A DNA stretch of 12,992 bases. Origin: Bacteroidales bacterium. GTDB taxonomy: Bacteria; Bacteroidota; Bacteroidia; Bacteroidales; Paludibacteraceae. The stretch spans positions 1 to 12,992 of the forward strand of contig CAAFZS010000093.1 in NCBI GenBank assembly GCA_900767595.1. Reading direction: 5' to 3'. The notes below the pieces were generated by a model that worked only from the letters and a program-made list of their open reading frames with translations, did not search any database and was not told where the DNA came from. Positions 1 through 6,502 of this stretch are shown here, piece by piece; position 1 is the stretch's first letter, and each line of letters starts with the position of its first letter. Both the position numbers and the translations under genes were made by a program.

Positions 1-49
1 CGAATTTTGCCTTCATTTTCGTAATTTTTATGCAAAGTTACAAAAAATA

Positions 50-81
50 TTTGACATATGCAAATTTTATCACTATATTTA
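50..81 (+). promoter_or_regulatory. Bacteroidota-type promoter, gene at 83
   Basis: A TTTG at 50-53 (-33 element) is followed after 20 bases by TATATTTA at 74-81, which matches the Bacteroides -7 consensus TAnnTTTG at all defined positions except the last. The spacing equals that of the clear promoter at 5013-5044. Transcription would begin at about 85-90, at or just after the TTG codon used as the start of the first gene. Either the promoter assignment or the start codon is therefore uncertain. Confidence 0.5.
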
Positions 82-82
82 T

Positions 83-2488
83 TTGATTATTAGATGTTTA
101 ATTTATAGAAGTCCCCTATTCTTATTTGTGGCAGCTCTTTGCGCAACCGTCGCATTGAATGCCAAAACCATCACCCTTGAACCGGGTGAGGACAAAATCA
201 AAGCCGCTATTGAAGAGGCTGAAGCCGGAGATGTAATCGAACTAACCGGTGATGCTGAAAACGAGTACACCGAGTGGAACACCATTCGTGTAACGAAAGC
301 AATCACTATCAAGGCCGCTGCCGGTGCTACGCCCGTAGTTCATATGCCTAAATTCTGCCCCAATGGTGGCGATTTCGTTATTGACGGTATTGAAGTTTAT
401 GGTTTTGAGGATTATCTGTTCCGTACCGAAACGGGCGGTGAGTTCTCTGTTACTTTTAAGAACTGCACCTTCCGCGATAACAAGGCTCGTTTCTATTACC
501 TGAATGAAGGGCAGACCATTGATGCAGTTACGATTGACAACTGCATCATCAAGAACTTCGGTGCTGATGAGCAACCCGTTATCTACGGCTTAGGAACGAT
601 TAAGAGTTTCGAGATGAAGAACACCACCGTGTTTAATTGTACAGGAAAATATCCTATCCGTGTCTATAGCAGTGAGCATGTACTCATTGACCATTGCACC
701 ATCTACAACGTAGGTAAACAAGCTATCCGCCTCGTGGAGACTAGTCGTGGAACAAGTGATGTTTTGGTTTCCAACACCGTAGTGGCAAGTCCGACAGAAC
801 AAACGGATTATGCTTATTATATCTATAACGGTGCTGTGAAGAACTGCGTTTATTACAACACCGGTTCCTATCGTTCAGATAATGCTACCGCTGAGAATCT
901 TGTCAACGCTGATCCTAAGTTTGTCAATGCTGCTGAAGGTAACTTCAACTTCACTTCTGACTCTCCTTTGAAGGGCACTGCTATCGGTGGAGGCAACATC
1001 GGTGACCCGCGTTGGACGGAGGCAAAAGCCGAGATGGTCTTCTCCTTCCTTACCCCCGCTGCTGATGGTGAAGAGGCTATCAACGACTATGAGATTAAGT
1101 TCGCTGCCGTTGTACCCGAAGGCGAAGCTACCTATACCATTGAGTATTCGTACGATGGTGAGATCTGGAATGCTGTTGTAAGCGGCGTTAAATATGAAGG
1201 TCAAACCTCTGCTATCTTTGCTACCCGTGGTTTGGAGGAAGGCGATGTATATCTGCGCGCTACTCTGGCCACCCAAGATGAAAAGATCGAAGTTCTCTGC
1301 CCCAATACCCTCACTATCGTGAAGGATACCGAGGCTCCTCGCGCTATTGCTAACCTCTTTGCTAATGTAGATGGCACAACGGCTACTTTGACTTGGGTGA
1401 ACCCGACTCACGAGATTCCTGTAATGGGTTCGCTGCTGGGTGAAGAAAACTTGCTGGAGCTTGCTTCTACTTACACTTCTTCCGGAAGTACGGTTAACTT
1501 GGCAGAAGAAAATAATACCGTTAAAGTAACTGTTTCTACCGGCAGTTGGGCACAAGCAGGTATCAGTTTTGATGTTACCGCTTTTGAGAATGTTCAAAAA
1601 GCAGCCTTTAAGGTGAAAGGTGACGGTGCAACCCAATTGGATGTATTTATGGTTCAAAATGGTTACGATTGGTGGAATAAAGCATTCACTCCCGGTTCCG
1701 ATTGGGAGACCTTTGAAAATAGTGAATGGAAAAAAGTAACCTGGCATAATAACTCTAAAGCTACTGAGTTTGACGGTAACAATGTAACCAACCTCATGAT
1801 TGTGGTGGATAATGCTACCGATGTTACTGATTTTGTCTTCTATCTCGATAGCGTAATGATTGAGGGTACGATTGCTCCGAGTAAGTACTATGCTAAGACT
1901 ATCATCCGTCGCTCGACCGAAGATTATCCGGAAACCATCGAGGATGGTGACGCCGTTTATGAGGGTACCGCTGAGACCACGACCAACGAGATCGATCCTA
2001 CCAAGACCTATTACTACACAGCTTTTGCTGTAGATGATATTGCTAACGTATCCGAGCCTACTACTCTGTTGGTTGAGGGTAAAGAAGTAACCCACACCCT
2101 CTTCAACGTAACCGTTCCTGAAGGTACAGATGCTTGCTACCTCGTTGGTTCGTTCAACGGTTGGGAGTATGAGGAAGGTATTGAAATGACGAAAGTGGAT
2201 GAGACACACTATACTTATCAAGCAGAATCAGATCTTACAGATGCTACTTATCGCTACTATCATGGCGATGAAGCTGATACACAGGAATTATCTGCTGACG
2301 GACAGGTGGTTACCCGTACCGTCAATGCTGCTGTGATGAATGATGAAGTAGCCCGTTGGGCGGATGATCCTGCGACCGGCATTCAAAATACGAAAGCCGC
2401 TAAGGTTTGCGTGAAGGCTATCCGCAATGGACAATTCGTGATTCTCAAGAACAATGTTCGCTATAATGTATTAGGAGCTCAGTTCTAA
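83..2488 (+). CDS. Secreted beta-helix protein, DUF4957/DUF5123-like, with sorting tail
   Basis: This encodes an 801-residue exported protein, probably carried out by the type IX system and involved in binding or cleaving a polysaccharide. Residues 1-27 form a signal peptide ending ALNA. Residues 28-310 are parallel beta-helix-like (repeated 'I.NC.I' and 'F.NCTF' rungs) and close with an 'ADPKFVNAAEGNFNF...IGDPRW' motif typical of DUF4957/DUF5123 pectate-lyase-fold proteins. Residues 315-413 look Ig-like. An FN3 domain starts near 418 (TLTWVNPT), is interrupted at about 446-600 by a beta-sandwich, and resumes to 670 (TKTYYYTAFAVDD). Residues 670-763 resemble a CBM20/CBM48 starch-binding fold (YLVGSFNGW). 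Residues 774-801 are the sorting-type tail. The start is a TTG; no in-frame ATG exists upstream to the window edge, and the frame stays open there. Catalytic residues cannot be assigned, so enzyme activity is unproven. Confidence 0.85.
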   Translation: MIIRCLIYRSPLFLFVAALCATVALNAKTITLEPGEDKIKAAIEEAEAGDVIELTGDAENEYTEWNTIRVTKAITIKAAAGATPVVHMPKFCPNGGDFVIDGIEVYGFEDYLFRTETGGEFSVTFKNCTFRDNKARFYYLNEGQTIDAVTIDNCIIKNFGADEQPVIYGLGTIKSFEMKNTTVFNCTGKYPIRVYSSEHVLIDHCTIYNVGKQAIRLVETSRGTSDVLVSNTVVASPTEQTDYAYYIYNGAVKNCVYYNTGSYRSDNATAENLVNADPKFVNAAEGNFNFTSDSPLKGTAIGGGNIGDPRWTEAKAEMVFSFLTPAADGEEAINDYEIKFAAVVPEGEATYTIEYSYDGEIWNAVVSGVKYEGQTSAIFATRGLEEGDVYLRATLATQDEKIEVLCPNTLTIVKDTEAPRAIANLFANVDGTTATLTWVNPTHEIPVMGSLLGEENLLELASTYTSSGSTVNLAEENNTVKVTVSTGSWAQAGISFDVTAFENVQKAAFKVKGDGATQLDVFMVQNGYDWWNKAFTPGSDWETFENSEWKKVTWHNNSKATEFDGNNVTNLMIVVDNATDVTDFVFYLDSVMIEGTIAPSKYYAKTIIRRSTEDYPETIEDGDAVYEGTAETTTNEIDPTKTYYYTAFAVDDIANVSEPTTLLVEGKEVTHTLFNVTVPEGTDACYLVGSFNGWEYEEGIEMTKVDETHYTYQAESDLTDATYRYYHGDEADTQELSADGQVVTRTVNAAVMNDEVARWADDPATGIQNTKAAKVCVKAIRNGQFVILKNNVRYNVLGAQF

Positions 2489-2499
2489 CTCTATATCGG

Positions 2500-2526
2500 A
2501 TACGGGCGGCTGATTACCGCCCGTAT
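2500..2526 (+). terminator. Terminator-like hairpin after beta-helix gene
   Basis: A perfect 10-base stem, ATACGGGCGG at 2500-2509 and CCGCCCGTAT at 2517-2526, encloses a 7-base loop (ctgatta) 11 bases after the stop codon. It is followed by TCTCTA, not a long T run, so it may attenuate or stabilise the mRNA end instead of terminating fully. The same hairpin follows the next gene at 4932-4958. No promoter is seen between it and the gene at 2553, so that gene probably depends on read-through. Confidence 0.7.
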
Positions 2527-2552
2527 TCTCTACAATAAATAAATAGAAACTT

Positions 2553-4874
2553 ATGAAACACAATCCATCATTACATCATTTAGCGCAGCGTTTCAATCCA
2601 TCATTAGCCCTTTGGGCGCTCCTTCTCCCTCTCACTCTCTCCGCCTCTACCACTTATTTCGTAGCGGACGAGACTACCAACTTCTGCAATCCCGAGCGTG
2701 GTTTTTACATCCATTCTGAGCAAAAAGTGACCTCTGACGGTCAGACAAACCTCTCGCAATCAACTTTTGCAGGAGCACGTAAGAGCGGTAATACCCTTCT
2801 GCTTCGTTTGTATTACTTTGACAACTTCCGCACTAAGGAACTGCCGCAAGCAGTGCTTGACCAAATCAGCAGCGACTTCGGTCTCTTCCGTCAAAACGGG
2901 TGTAAGGCCGTGCTGCGCTTCGCTTATACTAACGATAACGACAGTTATCCCATCAAGGATGGCTCGCCGGATATTTGGAAACGCCATCTGGAACAACTCA
3001 AACCTATTCTTCACGATAACGCCGATGTCATCGCCGTAGTCCAAGCCGGCTTTCTTGGTGCGTGGGGAGAGTGGTATTTCTCTTCTACGGGAACAGGAGA
3101 AGAGATTAAGCAGTCTGTCAAGAACGACCTCATCAACGAACTGCTCGACGCCGTGCCCGCTTCGCGTGCCATCCAACTGCGTACACCTGACTATAAACGT
3201 GCCTATTTGGGCATTAAAGAACCTCTGCCTACCTCCGAAGCGTTTACTTCCACTCCTCGCGCTCGCATAGGACACCATAATGATGCTTTCTTATACCAGT
3301 CCGACAACATGGGAACCTATTCCAACCGCAAGGTCGATATGGACTATATCGACCAAGAGTGCCTCTATCTGCCTAATGGGGGAGAGACCGATGTATGCGA
3401 TGAGAGCGTCTATAAGAAATGGGCTACCGGTGACAAAGCGCAAGCCGAGATGGCGCAACTGCACTATTCCTACCTCAACCAAGGCTATTGCTCTACCACC
3501 CTTGACCACTGGCGCAAGGATGGTTCGTTCGATATACTGGCGCGTAACATGGGGTACCGTTTCCAATTAACTCAAGCTACTCTTCCCCAAGTACAAAAAC
3601 CCAACGAACCCTTGCCCGTCAACTTGGTGATTAAAAATGTAGGCTATGCTTCTCCTTATAACGCGCGTCCGGCGTATATAGTGCTCACGAATGCTTCCCA
3701 GACCTATACTCTTCTCTTGCAATCCGACCCGCGTCTATGGGCTCCCAATTCAGCTACTACGGTAGTGGACGAGTCGCTGACACTACCCCAGGGTATTAAA
3801 GAGGGTAAGTATGACGTGGCCTTATGGCTTCCCGATGACGATGAACGCATCGCCAAGGATGCCCGATTTGCTATTCGTTTGGCGAATCCGAATATGTGGG
3901 AGGAAAGTACGGGATATAATAAATTGGGAATGCAAATACAAATATCTTCTACCACTCCCGGACCCGAGCCCGAACCGGAACCTACTCCCTCGGCTACGGT
4001 AGAACCGGTCACGCAACTGAAAGCCTTAATGGAGGATAACAATGTGTACCTAACTTGGGTGAATCCAACGGATAAAACGGAACACCAACCGCTGACGGTC
4101 GATCTAAGTCAAGGGGTTGATACTGCTTCCTCCCAAGCTCAGGCAACAGTCGCTTACCAAGATGCCGTTTCCACCATAACCTATACTACTTCACAAAGTT
4201 GGGAATGGGCGGGAGCAAACTATCCGGTCAACCAACTCTCCGATATTGACTTGATTTCCTTTGAATACAAAGGGGACGGAAAGGCCGTGTGTGCCTATCC
4301 TTATGTCTATGATGGTACCTGTTTGTGGAGAGGTGAAAATGGGTATATTGATTTAGACCAAGACCAATGGCAGTCCTATTCTTATGCGCCTGAGATTGGG
4401 TTATGGTGTGATCCAACCTATTCGTTTGGACAAGAACCGGTGCTCAACATAGGCTTCGTGGCTAATCCTAATGCCGCCACTTCCGGCTCTTTCGCCATTC
4501 GTAATCTAAAAGTGGATTTTAAACAACAAAATAAATCCCTTGATTTGGCTGCTGTGTTGATTGTTCGTAAAGAGGATTCGGCTCCCACCGGCATCCACGA
4601 TGGTACAACGGTCTTTTATGGTTTAGCGGATCATTGCGAGGATACTCATTTGACCCGTGGTCATACCTATTATTATGCTGCTTATGCCGAGAATAAGGAC
4701 GGGCAAATTTCCTTCCCTGCCATCCTCTCCATCACCGTGGACGGTACGACTTTACCTTCCGTCAAACCCTACTCCTCTACCCCTCTACTCCCCTACACCA
4801 AAATAATAGATAACGGTCAGATATTCATCGAGCGTAACGGCGTTCGCTACAACGTTTTAGGAACTCAATTCTAA
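2553..4874 (+). CDS. Secreted DUF4874/DUF4832 glycoside-hydrolase-like protein
   Basis: This is a 773-residue exported protein of unknown substrate. Residues 1-31 are a signal peptide (LALWALLLPLTLSAS). Residues 40-210 match the DUF4874 pattern, with the 'NPERGFY' opening, LRFAY, and a GFLGAW171-GE173-W motif. Residues 225-445 match DUF4832 (NDAFLYQSDNMGTY, then PNGGE278, then a beta-rich part). A Pro/Glu linker covers 468-482. FN3 strands begin at 486 (VYLTWVNPT), are interrupted at about 515-665 by a beta-sandwich with SWEWAG and KGDG motifs, and resume at 667-735. The tail 748-773 is a sorting-type C-terminus almost identical to that of the upstream gene. E173 and E278 recur at nearly the same spacing (105 versus 102 residues) in the lipoprotein gene at 6502, which suggests an active-site pair; this is inference. 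The ATG at 2553 is the only reasonable start. It lies 64 bases after the upstream stop, with no promoter between. Confidence 0.85.
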   Translation: MKHNPSLHHLAQRFNPSLALWALLLPLTLSASTTYFVADETTNFCNPERGFYIHSEQKVTSDGQTNLSQSTFAGARKSGNTLLLRLYYFDNFRTKELPQAVLDQISSDFGLFRQNGCKAVLRFAYTNDNDSYPIKDGSPDIWKRHLEQLKPILHDNADVIAVVQAGFLGAWGEWYFSSTGTGEEIKQSVKNDLINELLDAVPASRAIQLRTPDYKRAYLGIKEPLPTSEAFTSTPRARIGHHNDAFLYQSDNMGTYSNRKVDMDYIDQECLYLPNGGETDVCDESVYKKWATGDKAQAEMAQLHYSYLNQGYCSTTLDHWRKDGSFDILARNMGYRFQLTQATLPQVQKPNEPLPVNLVIKNVGYASPYNARPAYIVLTNASQTYTLLLQSDPRLWAPNSATTVVDESLTLPQGIKEGKYDVALWLPDDDERIAKDARFAIRLANPNMWEESTGYNKLGMQIQISSTTPGPEPEPEPTPSATVEPVTQLKALMEDNNVYLTWVNPTDKTEHQPLTVDLSQGVDTASSQAQATVAYQDAVSTITYTTSQSWEWAGANYPVNQLSDIDLISFEYKGDGKAVCAYPYVYDGTCLWRGENGYIDLDQDQWQSYSYAPEIGLWCDPTYSFGQEPVLNIGFVANPNAATSGSFAIRNLKVDFKQQNKSLDLAAVLIVRKEDSAPTGIHDGTTVFYGLADHCEDTHLTRGHTYYYAAYAENKDGQISFPAILSITVDGTTLPSVKPYSSTPLLPYTKIIDNGQIFIERNGVRYNVLGTQF
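2561..2606 (+). repeat. 13-base direct repeat in signal-peptide region
   Basis: The sequence caatccatcatta occurs at 2561-2573 and again at 2594-2606, exactly 33 bases (11 codons) apart. It encodes the repeated HNPSL / FNPSL of the DUF4874 protein's N-terminus. It looks like a small in-frame duplication. Confidence 0.7.
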
Positions 4875-4891
4875 CCCTACTCCCCTACACC
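4785..4891 (+). repeat. Pyrimidine-rich direct repeat spanning CDS end
   Basis: The 15-mer ctactcccctacacc occurs at 4785-4799, inside the coding region just before the sorting tail, and again at 4877-4891, just after the stop codon. Related CCCTACTCC pieces surround both copies. In the protein the first copy encodes the STPLLPYTK linker. Confidence 0.75.
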
Positions 4892-4926
4892 CCTACTCCC
4901 AATAGGGTAGGGGCCTTGGGGTTGGC
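4882..4926 (+). repeat. REP-like hairpin element
   Basis: CCCCTAC at 4882-4888 pairs with GTAGGGG at 4907-4913, with an inner CCTA (4892-4895) / TAGG (4903-4906) stem and loop ctcccaa. A G-rich stretch ending in GGCT follows. The layout of pyrimidine arm, loop, G-rich arm and GGCT is similar to the element at 8148-8176 inside the GH31 gene, which suggests one family of small repetitive elements. Confidence 0.5.
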
Positions 4927-4931
4927 TTTGG

Positions 4932-4958
4932 ATACGGGCGGCTGACTCCCGCCCGTAT
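4932..4958 (+). terminator. Terminator-like hairpin after DUF4874 gene
   Basis: ATACGGGCGG at 4932-4941 and CCGCCCGTAT at 4949-4958 form a perfect 10-base stem with loop ctgactc, followed by TCTCTAATTTTA. Stem, 'CTGA' loop start and the TCTCTA after it are the same as at 2500-2532. With the promoter of the ATPase gene lying downstream at 5013, this is a plausible transcript end. Confidence 0.7.
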
Positions 4959-4972
4959 TCTCTAATTTTAAA

Positions 4973-4999
4973 CCTGTTCAACTCGTTAAACTCGTTAAA
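4973..4999 (+). repeat. 9-base tandem repeat, three units
   Basis: Units cctgttcaa, ctcgttaaa and ctcgttaaa lie head to tail in the gap before the ATPase promoter. They belong to the same loose family (CCYGTTMAA) as the runs at 6432-6458 and 12006-12032. Confidence 0.75.
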
Positions 5000-5012
5000 A
5001 AACGCAAAAATA

Positions 5013-5044
5013 TTTGCATATATGAAAAAAAAGCAGTACCTTTG
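5013..5044 (+). promoter_or_regulatory. Near-perfect Bacteroidota promoter, ATPase gene
   Basis: TTTG at 5013-5016 and TACCTTTG at 5037-5044 are separated by 20 bases. Both match the Bacteroides -33/-7 consensus exactly. The start of transcription should fall near 5050, leaving a leader of about 60 bases before the ATG at 5109. This is the clearest promoter in the window; none of similar quality was seen before the gene cluster that starts at 6502. Confidence 0.85.
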
Positions 5045-5058
5045 CAGCGAAAATGTAT

Positions 5059-5089
5059 CGAAACCTCCATTTCGGTAATGTAGGTTTCG
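5059..5089 (+). promoter_or_regulatory. Leader hairpin in 5' UTR of ATPase gene
   Basis: CGAAACCT at 5059-5066 pairs with AGGTTTCG at 5082-5089. The stem continues, after one C/T mismatch, as CATT (5068-5071) with AATG (5077-5080) around the loop tcggt. This 12-pair hairpin occupies most of the predicted leader and ends 19 bases before the ATG. It is followed by an A/T-rich stretch but no T run, so control of mRNA stability or translation is as likely as termination. Confidence 0.6.
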
Positions 5090-5108
5090 CATTAAAAACA
5101 ATCTATTT

Positions 5109-6428
5109 ATGAGGTTTTTTGACAGAACGCAAGAGGTTGCGAAATTAAAACAGATTGAGGAGCGGTCTCATCAGACGGCTCAATTTACCATCATCTCCGG
5201 ACGCCGACGTATAGGTAAAACAACATTAGTCAAGGAGGCTTACCGCAATCATGAGTTACTTTATTTCTTTGTCGCGCGAAAAGCAGAGTCCGAATTATGT
5301 TCCGGTTATGTGGCAACGATTGCGGAGACCCTTCAGGTGCCCTTAATGGGAGATGTTCGCCATTTTGCGGATGTCTTTCGTTGGGTAATGCAGACGGCTC
5401 AAACACGGCATATAACCCTACTTATTGATGAGTTTCAAGAGTTTATGAATATCAATCCTGCTATTTTTTCTGAAATGCAGGAGATTTGGGATCAGTATAA
5501 ATCAACGGCGCAAATCAATTTGTTGGTAACCGGTTCGGTCAATACCTTAATCAATCGTATCTTCCGTGATAAAAAAGAACCCCTTTATGGTCGGCAGACG
5601 GATACCATTACCGTTCGTGCTTTTGCTCCATCGGTGCTCAAGGAGATTATGGCTGAATATGCTCCTTCCTATTCGAAAGAAGACCTATTGGCTTTTTATC
5701 TGTTTACCGGAGGGGTGGCTAAATATGTTGAATTATTAGTGGATCGCCGGTGCTTAACCAAGCAGCAGATGGTAGAGACTTTCTTCGAACATGACTCTTA
5801 TTTCCTTGGCGAGGGTAAGGCTATGCTTATTGAGGAGTTCGGTAAGGATTATGCTAATTATTTTAGTATTTTGTCTTTGATTGCTTCGGGTTGTAATACG
5901 CGGAGCGAAATAGAAAACCATTTAGGTTTTGAGGTGAGTGGGTATCTCAAAAAACTCATGGAGGATTATGAACTAATCAAAAAGCAACAACCTCTTTTTG
6001 AAAAAGCAGTCAATAAGAATGTTCATTATACTATACAAGACCCCTTCTTACGCGTGTGGTTCCGCTTTGTGTATAAATATTCCTATATTATTGAAGCCGG
6101 AGGCTATGAACGCCTAATGCAAATCTTTGAGCGGGACTATACCACGTTTAGCGGTTATGCATTAGAAGAATGGTTCCGTAAATCGTTCGTCGAAAAGGGA
6201 CAATATACACGCATTGGCTATTGGCATGATCGTAAGGGAGAAAATGAAATAGATATCATTGCTGCCGATGATGTGGATAGAATAGTGAATGTTTGTGAGG
6301 TTAAGCGCCAAGCGAAAGAAATAGATTTATCCGCTTTGCGTGCTAAAACAGATATATTCTTACAAACAACAGGCGAATATCGCCATCATAAAATAAATAC
6401 TATTGGCTTAAGTATGGAACAAATGTAA
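5109..6428 (+). CDS. AAA ATPase with DUF234 nuclease-like C-terminus
   Basis: This encodes a 439-residue cytoplasmic ATPase of the archaeal-type (PF01637) plus DUF234 family. Walker A is G31-RRRIGK-T38. Walker B is LLID107-E108. LLVTGS near 139-144 fits a sensor motif. A winged-helix-like stretch covers about 250-300. The C-terminal part carries EID382-IIA ... E397-V-K399, the spacing of a PD-(D/E)xK nuclease core. Members are common in archaea and Bacteroidota in many copies, and their role is not established; DNA-related or accessory functions are guesses. The gene has its own promoter and a structured leader, so it appears to be an independent unit between two carbohydrate regions. By eye it is more A/T-rich in codon use than its neighbours. 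The next gene starts 73 bases later without a visible promoter, so read-through from this gene into the cluster is possible. Confidence 0.88.
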   Translation: MRFFDRTQEVAKLKQIEERSHQTAQFTIISGRRRIGKTTLVKEAYRNHELLYFFVARKAESELCSGYVATIAETLQVPLMGDVRHFADVFRWVMQTAQTRHITLLIDEFQEFMNINPAIFSEMQEIWDQYKSTAQINLLVTGSVNTLINRIFRDKKEPLYGRQTDTITVRAFAPSVLKEIMAEYAPSYSKEDLLAFYLFTGGVAKYVELLVDRRCLTKQQMVETFFEHDSYFLGEGKAMLIEEFGKDYANYFSILSLIASGCNTRSEIENHLGFEVSGYLKKLMEDYELIKKQQPLFEKAVNKNVHYTIQDPFLRVWFRFVYKYSYIIEAGGYERLMQIFERDYTTFSGYALEEWFRKSFVEKGQYTRIGYWHDRKGENEIDIIAADDVDRIVNVCEVKRQAKEIDLSALRAKTDIFLQTTGEYRHHKINTIGLSMEQM

Positions 6429-6431
6429 TCG

Positions 6432-6458
6432 CCTGTTCAACCTGTTAAACCCGTTAAA
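6432..6458 (+). repeat. 9-base tandem repeat, three units
   Basis: Units cctgttcaa, cctgttaaa and cccgttaaa run head to tail, starting 4 bases after the ATPase stop codon. They are the same family as at 4973 and 12006. No promoter or terminator is evident in this gap. Confidence 0.8.
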
Positions 6459-6481
6459 CTTATAACACTCTTATGAAACAC

Positions 6482-6502
6482 AATTCATAATTCATAATTC
6501 AA
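6482..6502 (+). repeat. 7-base tandem repeat running into start codon
   Basis: AATTCAT occurs twice (6482-6488, 6489-6495), followed by AATTCAA, whose last base is the A of the ATG at 6502. It is preceded by ttatgaaacacaat (6471-6484), identical to 2551-2564 at the start of the DUF4874 gene. Here that upstream ATG (6473) gives only MKHNS and a stop, so it is a decoy or a remnant. Confidence 0.7.

Noticed and set aside
30..93. Short open frames starting at ATG 30 and ATG 58
   Set aside because: They give 11-18 residues, lie across the predicted promoter and resemble nothing known.
875..2221. A 448-codon open frame on the minus strand across the beta-helix gene
   Set aside because: It lies opposite a gene with clear domains, has no recognisable protein family, no promoter and a composition expected from the reverse strand.
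5109..6428. ATPase as part of a defence or toxin-antitoxin system
   Set aside because: It stands alone with no partner gene; the family is widespread without an established defence role.
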